64,000 nt of DNA, taken from the NCBI RefSeq assembly GCF_001577525.1, contig NZ_CP013015.1, forward strand, positions 1,260,966 to 1,324,965, in the 5' to 3' direction. The notes beneath the pieces are model-generated. The model was not told the DNA's origin and ran no database searches. It saw only the letters and a list, made by a program, of their open reading frames with translations. Shown here in pieces: positions 7,886 through 17,048 of the stretch. Source of the stretch: Candidatus Desulfofervidus auxilii. Its GTDB lineage: Bacteria > Desulfobacterota > Desulfofervidia > Desulfofervidales > Desulfofervidaceae. Each line of letters begins with the position of its first letter. Position 1 is the stretch's first letter. Both the position numbers and the translations under genes were made by a program.

Positions 7886-9751
7886 ATGATGCAGCCACAA
7901 AAACCAGATTATTTATTATTTGATAGAAATACCCAAGCTATTTTTTATGGGTATCAGGTAAGGGCCATTCAAAGGATGTTGGATTTTGACTATATCTGCC
8001 AAAGGGAAACACCCAGTGTAGCCGCCATTGTTGCCCCTACCAGAAATAATGGTCTTCATAAGTGTTTTTTTGGTAATAAAGAAATTTTAATCCCTATTTA
8101 TCGCCATTTTGAAGAAGCAGTAACCAAACATCCTCAAGCAGATGTAGTGATTAATTTTTCTTCTTATCGCTCTGCCTATCCCACTACCATGCAGGCCTTG
8201 GAAACAGATTCTATTCGCACCATTGCCATTATAGCTGAGGGTATACCAGAAAGATATGCCAGAGAAATGGCTGCCATTGCTAAAGAAAAGGGCAAATGGA
8301 TTATTGGTCCTGCCACCGTGGGAGCCATTGTGGCTGGGGCATTCAAGATTGGGAATGCCGCAGGCACCTTAGAAAACATTATTCGCTGCAAGCTTTATAG
8401 ACCAGGGACAGTGGGATTTGTTTCTGTCTCAGGTGGTCTTTTTAATGAGTTAAACAATATCATTTCTCAGGCCACAGATGGTGTGTATGAAGGTGTAGCC
8501 ATTGGTGGTGACCTCTATCCTGGTTCTACTTTTATTGACCATTGTCTCAGGTATGAAGCCAATCCTGATATAAAGATGATTGTGCTTTTAGGAGAATTGG
8601 GTGGGACAGATGAATATATGGTTGTGGAAGCTATAAAAAGAGGTGAGATATCTAAGCCAGTGGTTGCTTGGTGTATTGGCACTTGCACTAAACTATTCCC
8701 AGGAGAAGTGCAGTTTGGTCATGCTGGGGCCAGAGCCAGAACTGAACTGGAGACTGCAGACGCTAAAAACAAAGCATTAAAAGATGCAGGTGCCATTGTT
8801 CCCAAGTCCTTTGATGAGTTGAGAAGGGTAATTAGAGAAACCTTTAATGAATTAAAAAAGAAAGGGCTTATCCCTGAAATTTCAGAACCAGAGCCTCCGC
8901 CTGTGCCTGAAGACTTTACCAATGCTCTAGCTAAAGGCACAGTCAGAAGACCAACAAATTTCATCTGCACTGTTAGCGATGAACGTGGAGAAGATGTTTT
9001 GTATGGAGGTGTGCCTTTAACAGAAGTAATTGAGAAAAATTATAGTTTAGGTGAGGTAATAGGACTTCTATGGTTAAAATGCAAGTTGCCTAAGTGGGCC
9101 AGTAATTTTATAGAAATGTGTTTAAAAATCGTAGCTGACCACGGTCCTTGTGTTTCTGGTGCACATAATGCCATTGTTACGGCTAGAGCAGGAAAGGATT
9201 TGATTTCTTCTTTGGTTAGCGGACTTTTAACCATCGGTCCCCGTTTTGGAGGGGCCATTGATGGTGCTGCTTATTATTTCCGTAAATTCTATAATGAAAA
9301 TAAGACATCACGACAAATGGTAGATGAGATGAAGGCAGCAGGTATTCTCATTCCAGGTATTGGTCATAGGATAAAAAGTGTGCGGAATCCAGACAAAAGA
9401 GTGGAATTGTTAAAAAATTATGCTAAAACACAATTTCCACAAACAAGATACCTAAACTTTGCCTTAGAAGTAGAAAAGATTACTACTGCCAAACGGGGAA
9501 ATTTGATTCTGAATGTAGATGGTTGTATCGGGGTGCTATTCGTAGATATGCTTAATAGCTGTGGTTTTAGCTCAGAAGAAATAGATGAAATTATTGAAGC
9601 AGGCACCTTAAACGCCATCTTTGTTCTAGGTAGGAGCATGGGTATTATTGCCCATGTTTTGGACCAGAAACGTTTAAAATCAGGTCTTTATCGTCATCCA
9701 TGGGATGATGTGTTGTTTAGAGTTGAGCCACCCAAGGTAATTGGAGGTTAG
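7886..9751 (+). CDS. aclA: ATP-citrate lyase, large subunit (AclA)
   Basis: AclA carries the CoA-ligase-like domain and a C-terminal citrate-synthase-like domain, and with AclB makes acetyl-CoA and oxaloacetate from citrate. The phosphohistidine lies in FGHAGARA (His about 279). The citrate synthase portion begins near residue 340, with GPCVSGAHNA, a glycine-rich RFGGAIDGAA segment and GIGHRIKS (His about 494). An ATG at 7889 is an alternative start after AAGGAGG. Full length (621) and intact motifs indicate an active enzyme. Its stop codon is immediately followed by the ATG of the recombinase-like gene at 9752, with the Shine-Dalgarno inside aclA. Confidence 0.95.
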   Translation: MMQPQKPDYLLFDRNTQAIFYGYQVRAIQRMLDFDYICQRETPSVAAIVAPTRNNGLHKCFFGNKEILIPIYRHFEEAVTKHPQADVVINFSSYRSAYPTTMQALETDSIRTIAIIAEGIPERYAREMAAIAKEKGKWIIGPATVGAIVAGAFKIGNAAGTLENIIRCKLYRPGTVGFVSVSGGLFNELNNIISQATDGVYEGVAIGGDLYPGSTFIDHCLRYEANPDIKMIVLLGELGGTDEYMVVEAIKRGEISKPVVAWCIGTCTKLFPGEVQFGHAGARARTELETADAKNKALKDAGAIVPKSFDELRRVIRETFNELKKKGLIPEISEPEPPPVPEDFTNALAKGTVRRPTNFICTVSDERGEDVLYGGVPLTEVIEKNYSLGEVIGLLWLKCKLPKWASNFIEMCLKIVADHGPCVSGAHNAIVTARAGKDLISSLVSGLLTIGPRFGGAIDGAAYYFRKFYNENKTSRQMVDEMKAAGILIPGIGHRIKSVRNPDKRVELLKNYAKTQFPQTRYLNFALEVEKITTAKRGNLILNVDGCIGVLFVDMLNSCGFSSEEIDEIIEAGTLNAIFVLGRSMGIIAHVLDQKRLKSGLYRHPWDDVLFRVEPPKVIGG

Positions 9752-10183
9752 ATGGAAGAAAGGCCAAGAGTGGCAATCTATATGCGGATAGCGGCCAAAA
9801 AGCATTTGTCTTACTTAGAGAAACAAAAGGAAAAATTATGCAGATATTGCCAAAAGAAAGGATATGAAGTCGCCTTAGAAGTAGCTGAAATCGCAAGTGG
9901 CATTAATGAAAAAAGAAAGGGATTGCAAAGATTGATGAATGCAGCTAAACGAGGTGAGTTTGAAAAGATTGTGGTAGAGAGTAAAGACCGTTTAGCCCGA
10001 TTTGGTGTAAGCTATCTCTACGCCTATTTCATTAAGTGCGGTGTAAAGATTGAAATACCTAATAAAACAAAGGATTGGGAACAAACAGAGGAATTGATAG
10101 ATGATTTAGTAAGTATGGTTAGGTTTTTAACCAATAAAATTTATGAGTTAAAAAAGGAGGAAACTTATGATAGAAGCAATTGA
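9752..10183 (+). CDS. IS607-type serine recombinase domain, catalytic Ser absent
   Basis: The 143 residues match the resolvase domain of IS607-family transposases: the N-terminal strand Y-x-R, an SGINEKRKGL-type stretch, KDRLARFG and a C-terminal helix. The usual N-terminal MerR-like DNA-binding domain is missing. The canonical Y-x-R-[VI]-S motif reads Y10-M-R-I-A14 (codons ATA GCG), so the nucleophilic serine is alanine and strand cleavage should be impossible. The frame is intact, starts directly at the aclA stop with a Shine-Dalgarno (GGAGG), and overlaps icd by 17 bases. It is thus built into the operon's translation. It could be a domesticated binding or regulatory protein, or a passenger kept by coupling. 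No transposon ends or TnpB are present. Confidence 0.8.
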   Translation: MEERPRVAIYMRIAAKKHLSYLEKQKEKLCRYCQKKGYEVALEVAEIASGINEKRKGLQRLMNAAKRGEFEKIVVESKDRLARFGVSYLYAYFIKCGVKIEIPNKTKDWEQTEELIDDLVSMVRFLTNKIYELKKEETYDRSN

Positions 10184-11357
10184 AAGAGCAAAGCAACATT
10201 TTGGAAAATTATTGGAAGAACAGCTTGAAAGAATTGAACGGATGAAAAAAGGAGAAGATTGGATTGATTATTCTACGTTAAAACCTATTATAATAGGGTT
10301 TATTAGCGGTGATGGCATTGGGCCATATATTACTAAAGAAGCCAAACGTGTGTTAGAATTTCTTTTAAAAGATGAACTTGAAAATGGAACAGTTAAATTG
10401 AATGTGATAGAGGGTCTTACTATAGAGAACCGGGCAAAGGCCATGAAGGCCATACCCGATGATGTCTTGGATGAGATTAAAAAATGCCATGTTTTACTAA
10501 AAGGACCATTATACACGCCAAAGAAAGGAGATAAATGGCCTAATATTGAAAGTGCAAATGTGGCCATGCGACGGGAGCTTGACTTATTTGCCAATGTAAG
10601 ACCAGTGAAAGTGCCAAGTGAAGGGATAGATTGGATATTTTTCAGAGAGAATACAGAAGGAGAATATGTGCTAGGGAAAAGAGGGATAAATGTCACTGAA
10701 GACCTGGCTGTTGATTTTAAAGTCATCACTACCCAAGGTGCTGAAAGAATTATAAGAATGGCCTTTGATTATGCCAAGAAAAACAAAATTAATAAAGTAA
10801 CCGTAGTAACCAAGGCAAATGTGGTGAAGACTACCGATGGCAAGTTCCTTTCTGTGGCTGAACAAATAGCACAGGAATATCCTGAAGTAGAATGGGATGA
10901 CTGGTTTATTGACATTATGGCAGCTAAATTGGTAGACCCTAAAAGGAGGACCCAATTTAGAGTGGTGGTGTTGCCTAATCTTTATGGAGATATAATTACA
11001 GATGAAGCAGCAGAGTTTCAAGGAGGTGTGGGAACAGCGGCAGGGGCCAATATTGGTAAGAGATATGCCATGTTTGAAGCCATCCACGGCACAGCTCCCA
11101 GGATGGTGGAAGAAGGAAGGGCCCAATATGCTGACCCCTCCAGTTTATTGCGAGCTACTGCTATGCTTTTAAACCATATTGGTTTCTTAGATAAGGCCAA
11201 GAGGTTGGAAATGGCCTTGGATATTTGTGGTCAATATGAAAAGAAACTGGTAATTACAGGAAGGGCAGACGGGGCTACGGGAGCAGACTTTGCCGATTAT
11301 TTAATGGAAACCATTCAAGAACCTAATTTAGAGAGTAAATGGCAAAGTTATCAATAA
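10167..11357 (+). CDS. icd: isocitrate dehydrogenase
   Basis: Isocitrate dehydrogenase; in the reductive cycle it carboxylates 2-oxoglutarate to isocitrate with reduced pyridine nucleotide. Family motifs include GDGIGPYI (about 49-56), ANVAMRRELDLFANVRP (substrate arginines), RENTEGEY, the metal aspartates in LPNLYGDIITDEAAEFQGG, and EAIHGTAPRM. The loop after HGTAP that decides NAD versus NADP is unusual here (RMVEEGRAQ), so I do not assign the cofactor. The residue region of the E. coli phosphorylation serine reads NIESANV. The start has a strong AAGGAGG and overlaps the recombinase-like gene by 17 bases; mdh starts 14 bases after its stop. Confidence 0.93.
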   Translation: MIEAIERAKQHFGKLLEEQLERIERMKKGEDWIDYSTLKPIIIGFISGDGIGPYITKEAKRVLEFLLKDELENGTVKLNVIEGLTIENRAKAMKAIPDDVLDEIKKCHVLLKGPLYTPKKGDKWPNIESANVAMRRELDLFANVRPVKVPSEGIDWIFFRENTEGEYVLGKRGINVTEDLAVDFKVITTQGAERIIRMAFDYAKKNKINKVTVVTKANVVKTTDGKFLSVAEQIAQEYPEVEWDDWFIDIMAAKLVDPKRRTQFRVVVLPNLYGDIITDEAAEFQGGVGTAAGANIGKRYAMFEAIHGTAPRMVEEGRAQYADPSSLLRATAMLLNHIGFLDKAKRLEMALDICGQYEKKLVITGRADGATGADFADYLMETIQEPNLESKWQSYQ

Positions 11358-11371
11358 AAAAGGAGAGAAGT

Positions 11372-12304
11372 ATGAAAAGACATAAAGTAAGTATTATTGG
11401 GGCAGGGGCAGTAGGCGCTATAGTCGCCCAGAATTTAGCTCAAAGGGATGCTGCTGATATTGTGCTTTTAGATGTAGCTGAGGGAATACCACAAGGAAAG
11501 GCCCTTGATCTGTTACACGCATCACCAATATATAAATTCCATGGAGTAATTGAGGGAACTAATGATTATACTTCAACTGTGGATTCCAATATAGTAGTTA
11601 TTACTGCTGGGATGCCACGTAAACCAGGGATGTCTCGAAAGGATTTGCTTTCTACCAATGTAAACATTACGAGGAATGTGGTCCATGAGGCGATGAAATA
11701 TTCACCTGAGGCGGTTATTATGGTGGTAGCCAATCCTGTAGATGTCCTAACACATATAGCCTATAAAAAAAGCGGTTTGCCAAGAAACCGGGTAATAGGA
11801 TTGTCAGGTACTTTGGATTCTATTAGGCTTCAAAGTTTTATTGCTCAAGCAGTGGGGGTTTCAGCCGAGGATGTGATGGCTATGGTGATTGGAGCACATG
11901 GCAAAGATAATATGCTTCCTTTAATGCGGTTGGCCAATGTATGTGGAATTCCCGTAAAAGAATTGCTGGATGAAGAGACCCTAGAAAAGATAGAAAAAAG
12001 AACCAGAGAGGCAGGGGCAGAAGTAGTTTCTTTATTAAAAACACGCAGTGCCTTTTATGGTCCTGGGGCTATCGTAGCTGAGATGATTGAGGCTATCCTT
12101 AAAGATAGAAATAAAGTCTTCCCTGCTGCTGTGTTTCTTACCGGAGAATATGGTATCCAAGATTGCACCCTAGCGGTGCCTGTAATATTGGGTAAAAATG
12201 GGATAAAGAAGATTTTAGAAATAAACCTTACTGAAGAAGAAAAGGCAAGCTTACATGCAGCAGCCCAAGCAGTAAAGGAAATGCTAGCTAGTATAGAATT
12301 ATGA
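11372..12304 (+). CDS. mdh: malate dehydrogenase (LDH-like type)
   Basis: Malate dehydrogenase reduces oxaloacetate from citrate cleavage to malate. I use the ATG at 11372, preceded by AAAGGAGAG; an upstream frame start at 11339 would overlap icd and adds residues outside the family. The Rossmann motif GAGAVGA begins near residue 9. LLDVAEG has the Asp expected for NAD. The substrate arginines are in MPRKPGMSRKD and in GTLDSIRL, and the catalytic His is in IGAHGKD (about 175). The length of about 310 is typical of the tetrameric LDH-like group. Its stop overlaps the fumarase alpha start by four bases (ATGA). Confidence 0.95.
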   Translation: MKRHKVSIIGAGAVGAIVAQNLAQRDAADIVLLDVAEGIPQGKALDLLHASPIYKFHGVIEGTNDYTSTVDSNIVVITAGMPRKPGMSRKDLLSTNVNITRNVVHEAMKYSPEAVIMVVANPVDVLTHIAYKKSGLPRNRVIGLSGTLDSIRLQSFIAQAVGVSAEDVMAMVIGAHGKDNMLPLMRLANVCGIPVKELLDEETLEKIEKRTREAGAEVVSLLKTRSAFYGPGAIVAEMIEAILKDRNKVFPAAVFLTGEYGIQDCTLAVPVILGKNGIKKILEINLTEEEKASLHAAAQAVKEMLASIEL

Positions 12305-13140
12305 GAGAAATTGCAGTAACAGAGATAACTAAATTGATAAAAAGGCTTTGTATAGAAAGTTGTATTTCCCTTAATGAAGATATAATTAAGGTAATAAAAC
12401 GAGCTGAAGAAAAGGAGGAATCAGAAATAGGTAAAAAAGTGATAAAACAATTGTTAAATAATGAGGAAGTGGCCAAAAAGGAAAGAATTCCTCTTTGCCA
12501 AGATACAGGTGTAACCTTGGTTTATTTAGAAATAGGACAAGATGTTCACTTTATAGGAGGAGATTTAAAAAGAGCTATTCAAGAAGGAGTAAGGCAGGGT
12601 TATAAGGAAGGATATTTACGGAAATCGGTGTGTCATCCCTTGAGTAGGGAGAATACAGGTGATAATACACCTGCTATTGTCCATTTTGAAATAGTGGCTG
12701 GTGACAAAGTGAAGATTATGGTTATGCCCAAAGGAGCTGGTAGTGAAAATATGTGCACCGCCACGGTGTTGACACCAGCGGCCGGACTTAAAGGTATTGA
12801 ACAATTTGTCTGCCAAACCATAGAAAGAGCAGCAGTTAATACTTGTAGCCCGTTAATTGTAGGGGTAGGTATTGGAGGCACCATAGATAAAGCAGCCTTT
12901 TTAGCCAAAAAGGCATTATTACGTCCTATTGGCGAGAGGGCAAGAGATAAAACTTTGGCAAAATTAGAAGAGAAGTGGCTAGAAATGTTTAACAATTTGG
13001 GCTATGGTCCTTTGGGTTTAGGAGGAAGAGTTACTTGTTTGGATGTTCATATAGAAACTCATCCTTGCCATATTGCTAGCCTACCTGTAGGGGTAAATGT
13101 GCAGTGTCATGCCCATAGGTTGAAGACCATAGTAATTTAA
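12301..13140 (+). CDS. fumA: class I fumarate hydratase, alpha subunit
   Basis: Catalytic Fe-S subunit of the two-subunit class I fumarase, which dehydrates malate to fumarate in the reductive direction. Cysteines for the [4Fe-4S] cluster are in PLCQDTG (about 60-66), GSENMC (about 145) and the later THPCH or CQ region. GVGIGGTIDKA is the characteristic glycine loop. The length of 279 residues is normal. It is coupled to mdh by an ATGA overlap. The beta subunit follows after a 145-base gap with a small GC-rich hairpin. A tartrate dehydratase is the nearest alternative, but the rTCA context decides for fumarase. Confidence 0.92.
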   Translation: MREIAVTEITKLIKRLCIESCISLNEDIIKVIKRAEEKEESEIGKKVIKQLLNNEEVAKKERIPLCQDTGVTLVYLEIGQDVHFIGGDLKRAIQEGVRQGYKEGYLRKSVCHPLSRENTGDNTPAIVHFEIVAGDKVKIMVMPKGAGSENMCTATVLTPAAGLKGIEQFVCQTIERAAVNTCSPLIVGVGIGGTIDKAAFLAKKALLRPIGERARDKTLAKLEEKWLEMFNNLGYGPLGLGGRVTCLDVHIETHPCHIASLPVGVNVQCHAHRLKTIVI

Positions 13141-13214
13141 TAGTTTAAGGAAATTAAATGGGATTTACCTTAACATATAAAGGTTTTTATTTTTTAATCC
13201 GCTATATTTCTTGG

Positions 13215-13244
13215 TGGTGTGCGGTCACGCACAGGCAGGGGGGC
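13215..13244. repeat. short GC-rich hairpin between the fumarase genes
   Basis: GTGCG-GTCA-CGCAC (13219-13232) is a perfect inverted repeat followed by GGCAGGGGGGCG. It is GC-rich compared with its surroundings and recalls the REP-like blocks elsewhere. It might lower read-through or stabilise mRNA between fumA and fumB, but no T-tract follows, so it is not a standard terminator. Confidence 0.35.
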
Positions 13245-13285
13245 GAAACACTACCTCCTAACTAAAAATTTTTAAAGAGGATGAT

Positions 13286-13840
13286 ATGCAAATCAAGACG
13301 CCTTTAAGGGATGAATTATTGCTTAATTTAAAGGCTGGGGATGAAGTGTTTATTAGTGGGACTGTTTATACGGCGAGGGACGCTGCCCATAAAAGGTTAG
13401 TTGAATTGATTAAAAAAAATGAGCCATTACCCTTTTCTTTAAAGGGGCAAATTATCTATTATGTAGGGCCTACCCCAGCTCCACCAGGCCGTCCCATTGG
13501 ATCCGCTGGTCCTACTACTAGTTCTCGTTTGGATGTTTATACCCCTACTTTGTTAGCTGCTGGCCTAAAAGGCATGATTGGTAAAGGTAAAAGAAGTAAA
13601 GAAGTGATAGAAGCTATTAAGAAATATAAGGCCATTTACTTTGTAACTATAGGAGGGGCAGGGGCATTACTGTCTCAATGTATTTATGAGGCCAAAATCA
13701 TTGCCTATCCCGAACTAGGAGCAGAGGCTATTTATGAATTAAAGGTGAAAAGGTTGCCTTTGTTTGTGGCTAATGATATAGAGGGAAACGATTTATATGA
13801 AATGGGAAGGAGGTTGTATCAACTTGCGCCTTGTCCTTAA
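13286..13840 (+). CDS. fumB: class I fumarate hydratase, beta subunit
   Basis: Swivel-domain subunit of class I fumarase, partner of the alpha subunit at 12301. GPTPAPPGRPIGSAGPTTS (about 62-80), the LKGMIGKGKRS loop and the FVTIGGAGALLS motif are diagnostic. Its 184 residues are the usual size. AGAGG lies upstream of the ATG at 13286. The 3' end overlaps the hdrC-like reading frame, so fumarase and the Hdr genes are translated as one unit. Confidence 0.93.
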   Translation: MQIKTPLRDELLLNLKAGDEVFISGTVYTARDAAHKRLVELIKKNEPLPFSLKGQIIYYVGPTPAPPGRPIGSAGPTTSSRLDVYTPTLLAAGLKGMIGKGKRSKEVIEAIKKYKAIYFVTIGGAGALLSQCIYEAKIIAYPELGAEAIYELKVKRLPLFVANDIEGNDLYEMGRRLYQLAPCP

Positions 13841-14216
13841 AAAAAACAAACACATTTTACAAAAAATAGAAGAAATCAGTGGCGAAAATGTATTTGCTTG
13901 TTATCAATGTGGGATGTGCACTGCTGGTTGCCCTATGGTTTCAGAGATGGATGTATTACCAAATCAGGTAATTAGATTATTACAATTAGGGGCCATGGAA
14001 GAAGTAATCAATACTCGCACAGTTTGGTTATGCGCATCTTGTTATACCTGTGGAGCCAGGTGTCCAAAAGGAGTAAATTTGTCTAGGCTAATGGAGGCCA
14101 TAAGGTTGATGATCTTAAGAGAGCAAAACCAAGATTATGTAAAAATAGAGAAAATAGTAAAAGAGTCTTTACCACAAATTGCTTTAATCAGTGCCTTAAG
14201 AAAGTTTACGAGTTAA
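13797..14216 (+). CDS. hdrC: heterodisulfide reductase subunit C-like iron-sulfur protein
   Basis: HdrC-type ferredoxin subunit passing electrons between HdrA and HdrB. Two four-cysteine motifs are visible: CYQCGMCTAGCP (about residues 35-46) and CASCYTCGARCP (about 75-86), each for a [4Fe-4S] cluster. The reported start at 13797 lies inside fumB; a TTG at 13824 downstream of AAGGAGG (13804-13810) is an alternative that would remove nine residues. No membrane segment is present, so this is the soluble type. It is followed six bases later by hdrB and then hdrA, an unusual C-B-A order inside an rTCA cluster. Confidence 0.88.
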   Translation: MKWEGGCINLRLVLKKNKHILQKIEEISGENVFACYQCGMCTAGCPMVSEMDVLPNQVIRLLQLGAMEEVINTRTVWLCASCYTCGARCPKGVNLSRLMEAIRLMILREQNQDYVKIEKIVKESLPQIALISALRKFTS

Positions 14217-14222
14217 AGACAG

Positions 14223-15050
14223 ATGAGAGAAGATAGAAGTCAGAAAACAGAGAATTTAATCTATTTCCCTGGTTGCACTTTAAAGACTACGGCAAAACCT
14301 TTAGAAGACTCTGCCCTAAAGGTGGCTGAGGCCTTAGGGATGGAGATAAAGGAAATGCCCCAATGGTATTGCTGTGGAACAGTTTATTCTTTAGCTCAGG
14401 ACGATTTGATAAAACAATTGGCTTCTATAAGAAATCTTATTCTGGTCCAAACTTTGGGCCATAATGAAATAATGACCTTATGTTCTATGTGCTACAATAC
14501 TTTAGCCCAGAGCAACTTGTTGGTAAGAAAAGATGAAAAAAAATTAGAAAAAATCAATCAATTTATCTCTGAGCAACCAGATTATAAAAGAGAGATAGAA
14601 GTAAAACACTTTTTAACTTTATTAAAAAAAGTAGGGACTGAGAAAATTAAAGAAGTAGTGAAAAATGGACTTTCAGGGCTAAGAATTGCCTGTTATTATG
14701 GTTGCTTATTATTACGCCCCAAAGAAGTAGGGATAGATAATTATGAGCAACCAACTATTTTAGAAGAATTGATGGAAAGTTTGGGGGCAACCCCGGTTTA
14801 TTTCCCCTATCAAACTGAATGTTGTGGTTCATATCATACAGCCATTAAACCAGAAATAGTTGCCCGCAGGGTTTATCATATTTTAGAAAATGCCAGAGAA
14901 AATAGGGCAGAATTAGTAGTTACTAGTTGTCCCCTTTGTTATTTTAACTTAAAAGATAGGCAAAAAAATATAAAAAAGATTTATCCTGATTTTAAAAAAA
15001 TACCAGTGAGATATTTTACTGAAATAATGTCACAGGCGCTGGGAGTTTAG
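14223..15050 (+). CDS. hdrB: heterodisulfide reductase subunit B-like protein
   Basis: HdrB is the catalytic disulfide-reducing subunit with two CCG domains that hold noncubane [4Fe-4S] clusters. Both CCG motifs are complete here: PGC with CCG and CSMC in the first half (about 15-95), and CYYGC with ECCGS and CPLC in the second (about 160-245). Intact cysteines argue for a functional disulfide or thiol site rather than a simple electron carrier. The gene abuts hdrA (stop at 15050, start at 15051). The physiological disulfide in bacteria without CoM/CoB is unknown. In Methanobacterium thiol:fumarate reductase an HdrB-like domain is joined to a fumarate reductase, and frd genes lie downstream here. 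Confidence 0.9.
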   Translation: MREDRSQKTENLIYFPGCTLKTTAKPLEDSALKVAEALGMEIKEMPQWYCCGTVYSLAQDDLIKQLASIRNLILVQTLGHNEIMTLCSMCYNTLAQSNLLVRKDEKKLEKINQFISEQPDYKREIEVKHFLTLLKKVGTEKIKEVVKNGLSGLRIACYYGCLLLRPKEVGIDNYEQPTILEELMESLGATPVYFPYQTECCGSYHTAIKPEIVARRVYHILENARENRAELVVTSCPLCYFNLKDRQKNIKKIYPDFKKIPVRYFTEIMSQALGV

Positions 15051-17048
15051 ATGAGAATAGGTGTTTTTGTCTGCCATTGTGGGAGAAATATTGCCGGAAG
15101 TGTGGATGTGAAAAAAGTTGTAGATGAAATTAGTCATATAAAAGATGTAGTCCTTTGTATGGATTATATCTATCTTTGCAGTGAGCCTGGTCAACTTACC
15201 ATCCAAGAAAAGATTAAAGAATTAAATCTTACTCATATAGTTATTGCCGCTTGCACTCCTGCTTTGCATGGAGTGACTTTTGGCCGGGCGGTAGAAGCGG
15301 CTGGTCTCAATCGTTATCTCCTTGAAATTGCTAACATCCGAGAACAATGTTCTTGGGTGCACCAACATCATCCAGAAAAAGCCACAAAAAAGGCTATCTG
15401 TTTGATTAAAGGGGCATTAGCTAAGCTAAAAAATGCTCAACCGCTAAAACCCATAAAGGTCCCTTTAACCCGCAAAGTTTTAGTAATTGGTGGTGGCATA
15501 GCAGGGATTAGGGCAGCCTTGGATATCGCTCAAGGGGGGATTGAAGTTTATCTTGTGGAAAAAACTCCTTCTTTGGGTGGGCACATGGCCCAATTGAGTG
15601 AGACCTTTCCTACTTTGGATTGTTCCTCTTGTATTTTAACTCCACTGATGGTAGAAGCAGCTCATCATAAAAATATCCATGTTTTTACCTATACTGAGGT
15701 AAAAAGAGTAGAAGGGGTGATTGGTAATTTTAAAGTGACATTAGAAAAGAAGCCTCGCTATGTCATCCCAGAAAAATGCACCGGATGTAATGATTGTGTA
15801 GATGTCTGTCCGGTGATTGTGCCCAATGAATTTGACCAAGGTCTGGGAGCCAGAAAGGCCATTTATGTGCCCTTTCCTCAGGCCGTACCTCTAGTTTATA
15901 CCATTGATTTAGAGCATTGTCTAAATGATGAAAAGTTAATTGTTTGCGAGCAGTGTTTTAAGGCCTGTGGGCCCAAGGCCATCAACTTTCTTATGGAACC
16001 TGAGGAGGTAGAAATTGAAGTCGGTTCTATTGTAGTAGCTACAGGATATGAATTATTACCTTTGGAAAATTTAAAGGAATATGGTGGGGGCGAATATGAA
16101 GATGTAATCACTAGTCTTGATTTTGAACGTCTGGCTTCTGCTTCTGGCCCTACAGGAGGAGTGATAAAAAGACCTTCTGATGGCAAAGTGCCAAAGTCTG
16201 TAGTATTCATCCAATGTGCCGGCTCCAGAGACCAAGAACATGGTCGTCCCTATTGTTCTAAAATTTGTTGCATGTACACAGCAAAACATGCCTTGACATA
16301 TAAACATCTGGTGCCTGAGGGAGAAGCCTGTGTTTTCTACATTGATGTGCGGGCAGCAGGTAAGCGTTATGAAGAATTTGTGCAAAGGGTTATGGGTGAA
16401 GAAAGAGTGCTTTATTTGAGGGGCAAGGTTTCTAAGGTCTTTCGGCATAATGAGAAGATGATAGTTTCAGGGGTAGATACCTTAAGTGGAAAACCCGTAG
16501 AGATTGAAGCCGATTTGGTAGTAGTGGCTCCAGCTATTGTTCCTTCTAAAAAGGCACAAGAGTTAGCAAAGCTATTAAAGGCACCTGTAGATGAATTTGG
16601 TTTTATGAGTGAGATTCATCCCAAATTGAGACCGGTTGAATCTGTGAGTTTAGGTGTTTATCTAGCAGGGGCTGTCCAAGCCCCAAAGGATATTTCTGAG
16701 ACAGTTGCGCAGGCCAGTGCCGCTGCCAGTAAGGTGTTATCTCTGCTTTCTCAGCCCGAGGCTTCTTTAGAACCCATTGTGGCCCATGTAAATGAAGAAT
16801 TATGCAAGGCATGTAGACTTTGCCAGAAGGCCTGTCCGTTTAAGGCCATTACCATGGTGGGAAAGGGGAAAAAGAGACACGCTAAGGTAGAAGAGGCATT
16901 GTGTCAAGGATGTGGGGTTTGTATGGCAATTTGTGAAGAACATGCCATAAATGTGGCCGGATTTACCTATGAACAATTGTCAATGCAATTAAGGGCATTA
17001 TTAGAGGATAGAATAAATGAGAATGAGAAAGCCGTTAAATCTGGCTAA
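15051..17048 (+). CDS. hdrA: heterodisulfide reductase subunit A-like flavoprotein
   Basis: HdrA is the FAD-containing subunit that in several complexes performs flavin-based electron bifurcation. The N-terminal CHCGRNIAG region is followed by the FAD site VLVIGGGIAGIRAALD (about 145-160), an inserted ferredoxin motif (CTGCNDCVDVCP), CXXCCMYTAKHA-type cysteines (SKICCMYTAKHA) and a C-terminal pair of [4Fe-4S] motifs (CRLCQKACP and CQGCGVCMAIC, about 585-630). At 665 residues it is full length. It overlaps the kor ferredoxin by 32 bases. HdrABC may link ferredoxin to the fumarate reductase or 2-oxoglutarate synthase in this cluster; that role is inferred from context. Confidence 0.92.
   Translation: MRIGVFVCHCGRNIAGSVDVKKVVDEISHIKDVVLCMDYIYLCSEPGQLTIQEKIKELNLTHIVIAACTPALHGVTFGRAVEAAGLNRYLLEIANIREQCSWVHQHHPEKATKKAICLIKGALAKLKNAQPLKPIKVPLTRKVLVIGGGIAGIRAALDIAQGGIEVYLVEKTPSLGGHMAQLSETFPTLDCSSCILTPLMVEAAHHKNIHVFTYTEVKRVEGVIGNFKVTLEKKPRYVIPEKCTGCNDCVDVCPVIVPNEFDQGLGARKAIYVPFPQAVPLVYTIDLEHCLNDEKLIVCEQCFKACGPKAINFLMEPEEVEIEVGSIVVATGYELLPLENLKEYGGGEYEDVITSLDFERLASASGPTGGVIKRPSDGKVPKSVVFIQCAGSRDQEHGRPYCSKICCMYTAKHALTYKHLVPEGEACVFYIDVRAAGKRYEEFVQRVMGEERVLYLRGKVSKVFRHNEKMIVSGVDTLSGKPVEIEADLVVVAPAIVPSKKAQELAKLLKAPVDEFGFMSEIHPKLRPVESVSLGVYLAGAVQAPKDISETVAQASAAASKVLSLLSQPEASLEPIVAHVNEELCKACRLCQKACPFKAITMVGKGKKRHAKVEEALCQGCGVCMAICEEHAINVAGFTYEQLSMQLRALLEDRINENEKAVKSG

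Noticed and set aside
9752-10183. Active IS607 insertion in the rTCA operon
   Set aside because: No TnpB gene, no DNA-binding domain, catalytic Ser position is Ala, and neighbouring genes are intact and overlapping.
12616-12995. Long minus-strand frames opposite the fumarase and other rTCA genes
   Set aside because: They mirror strong + strand genes with intact motifs and have no own family signature; shadows of codon bias.
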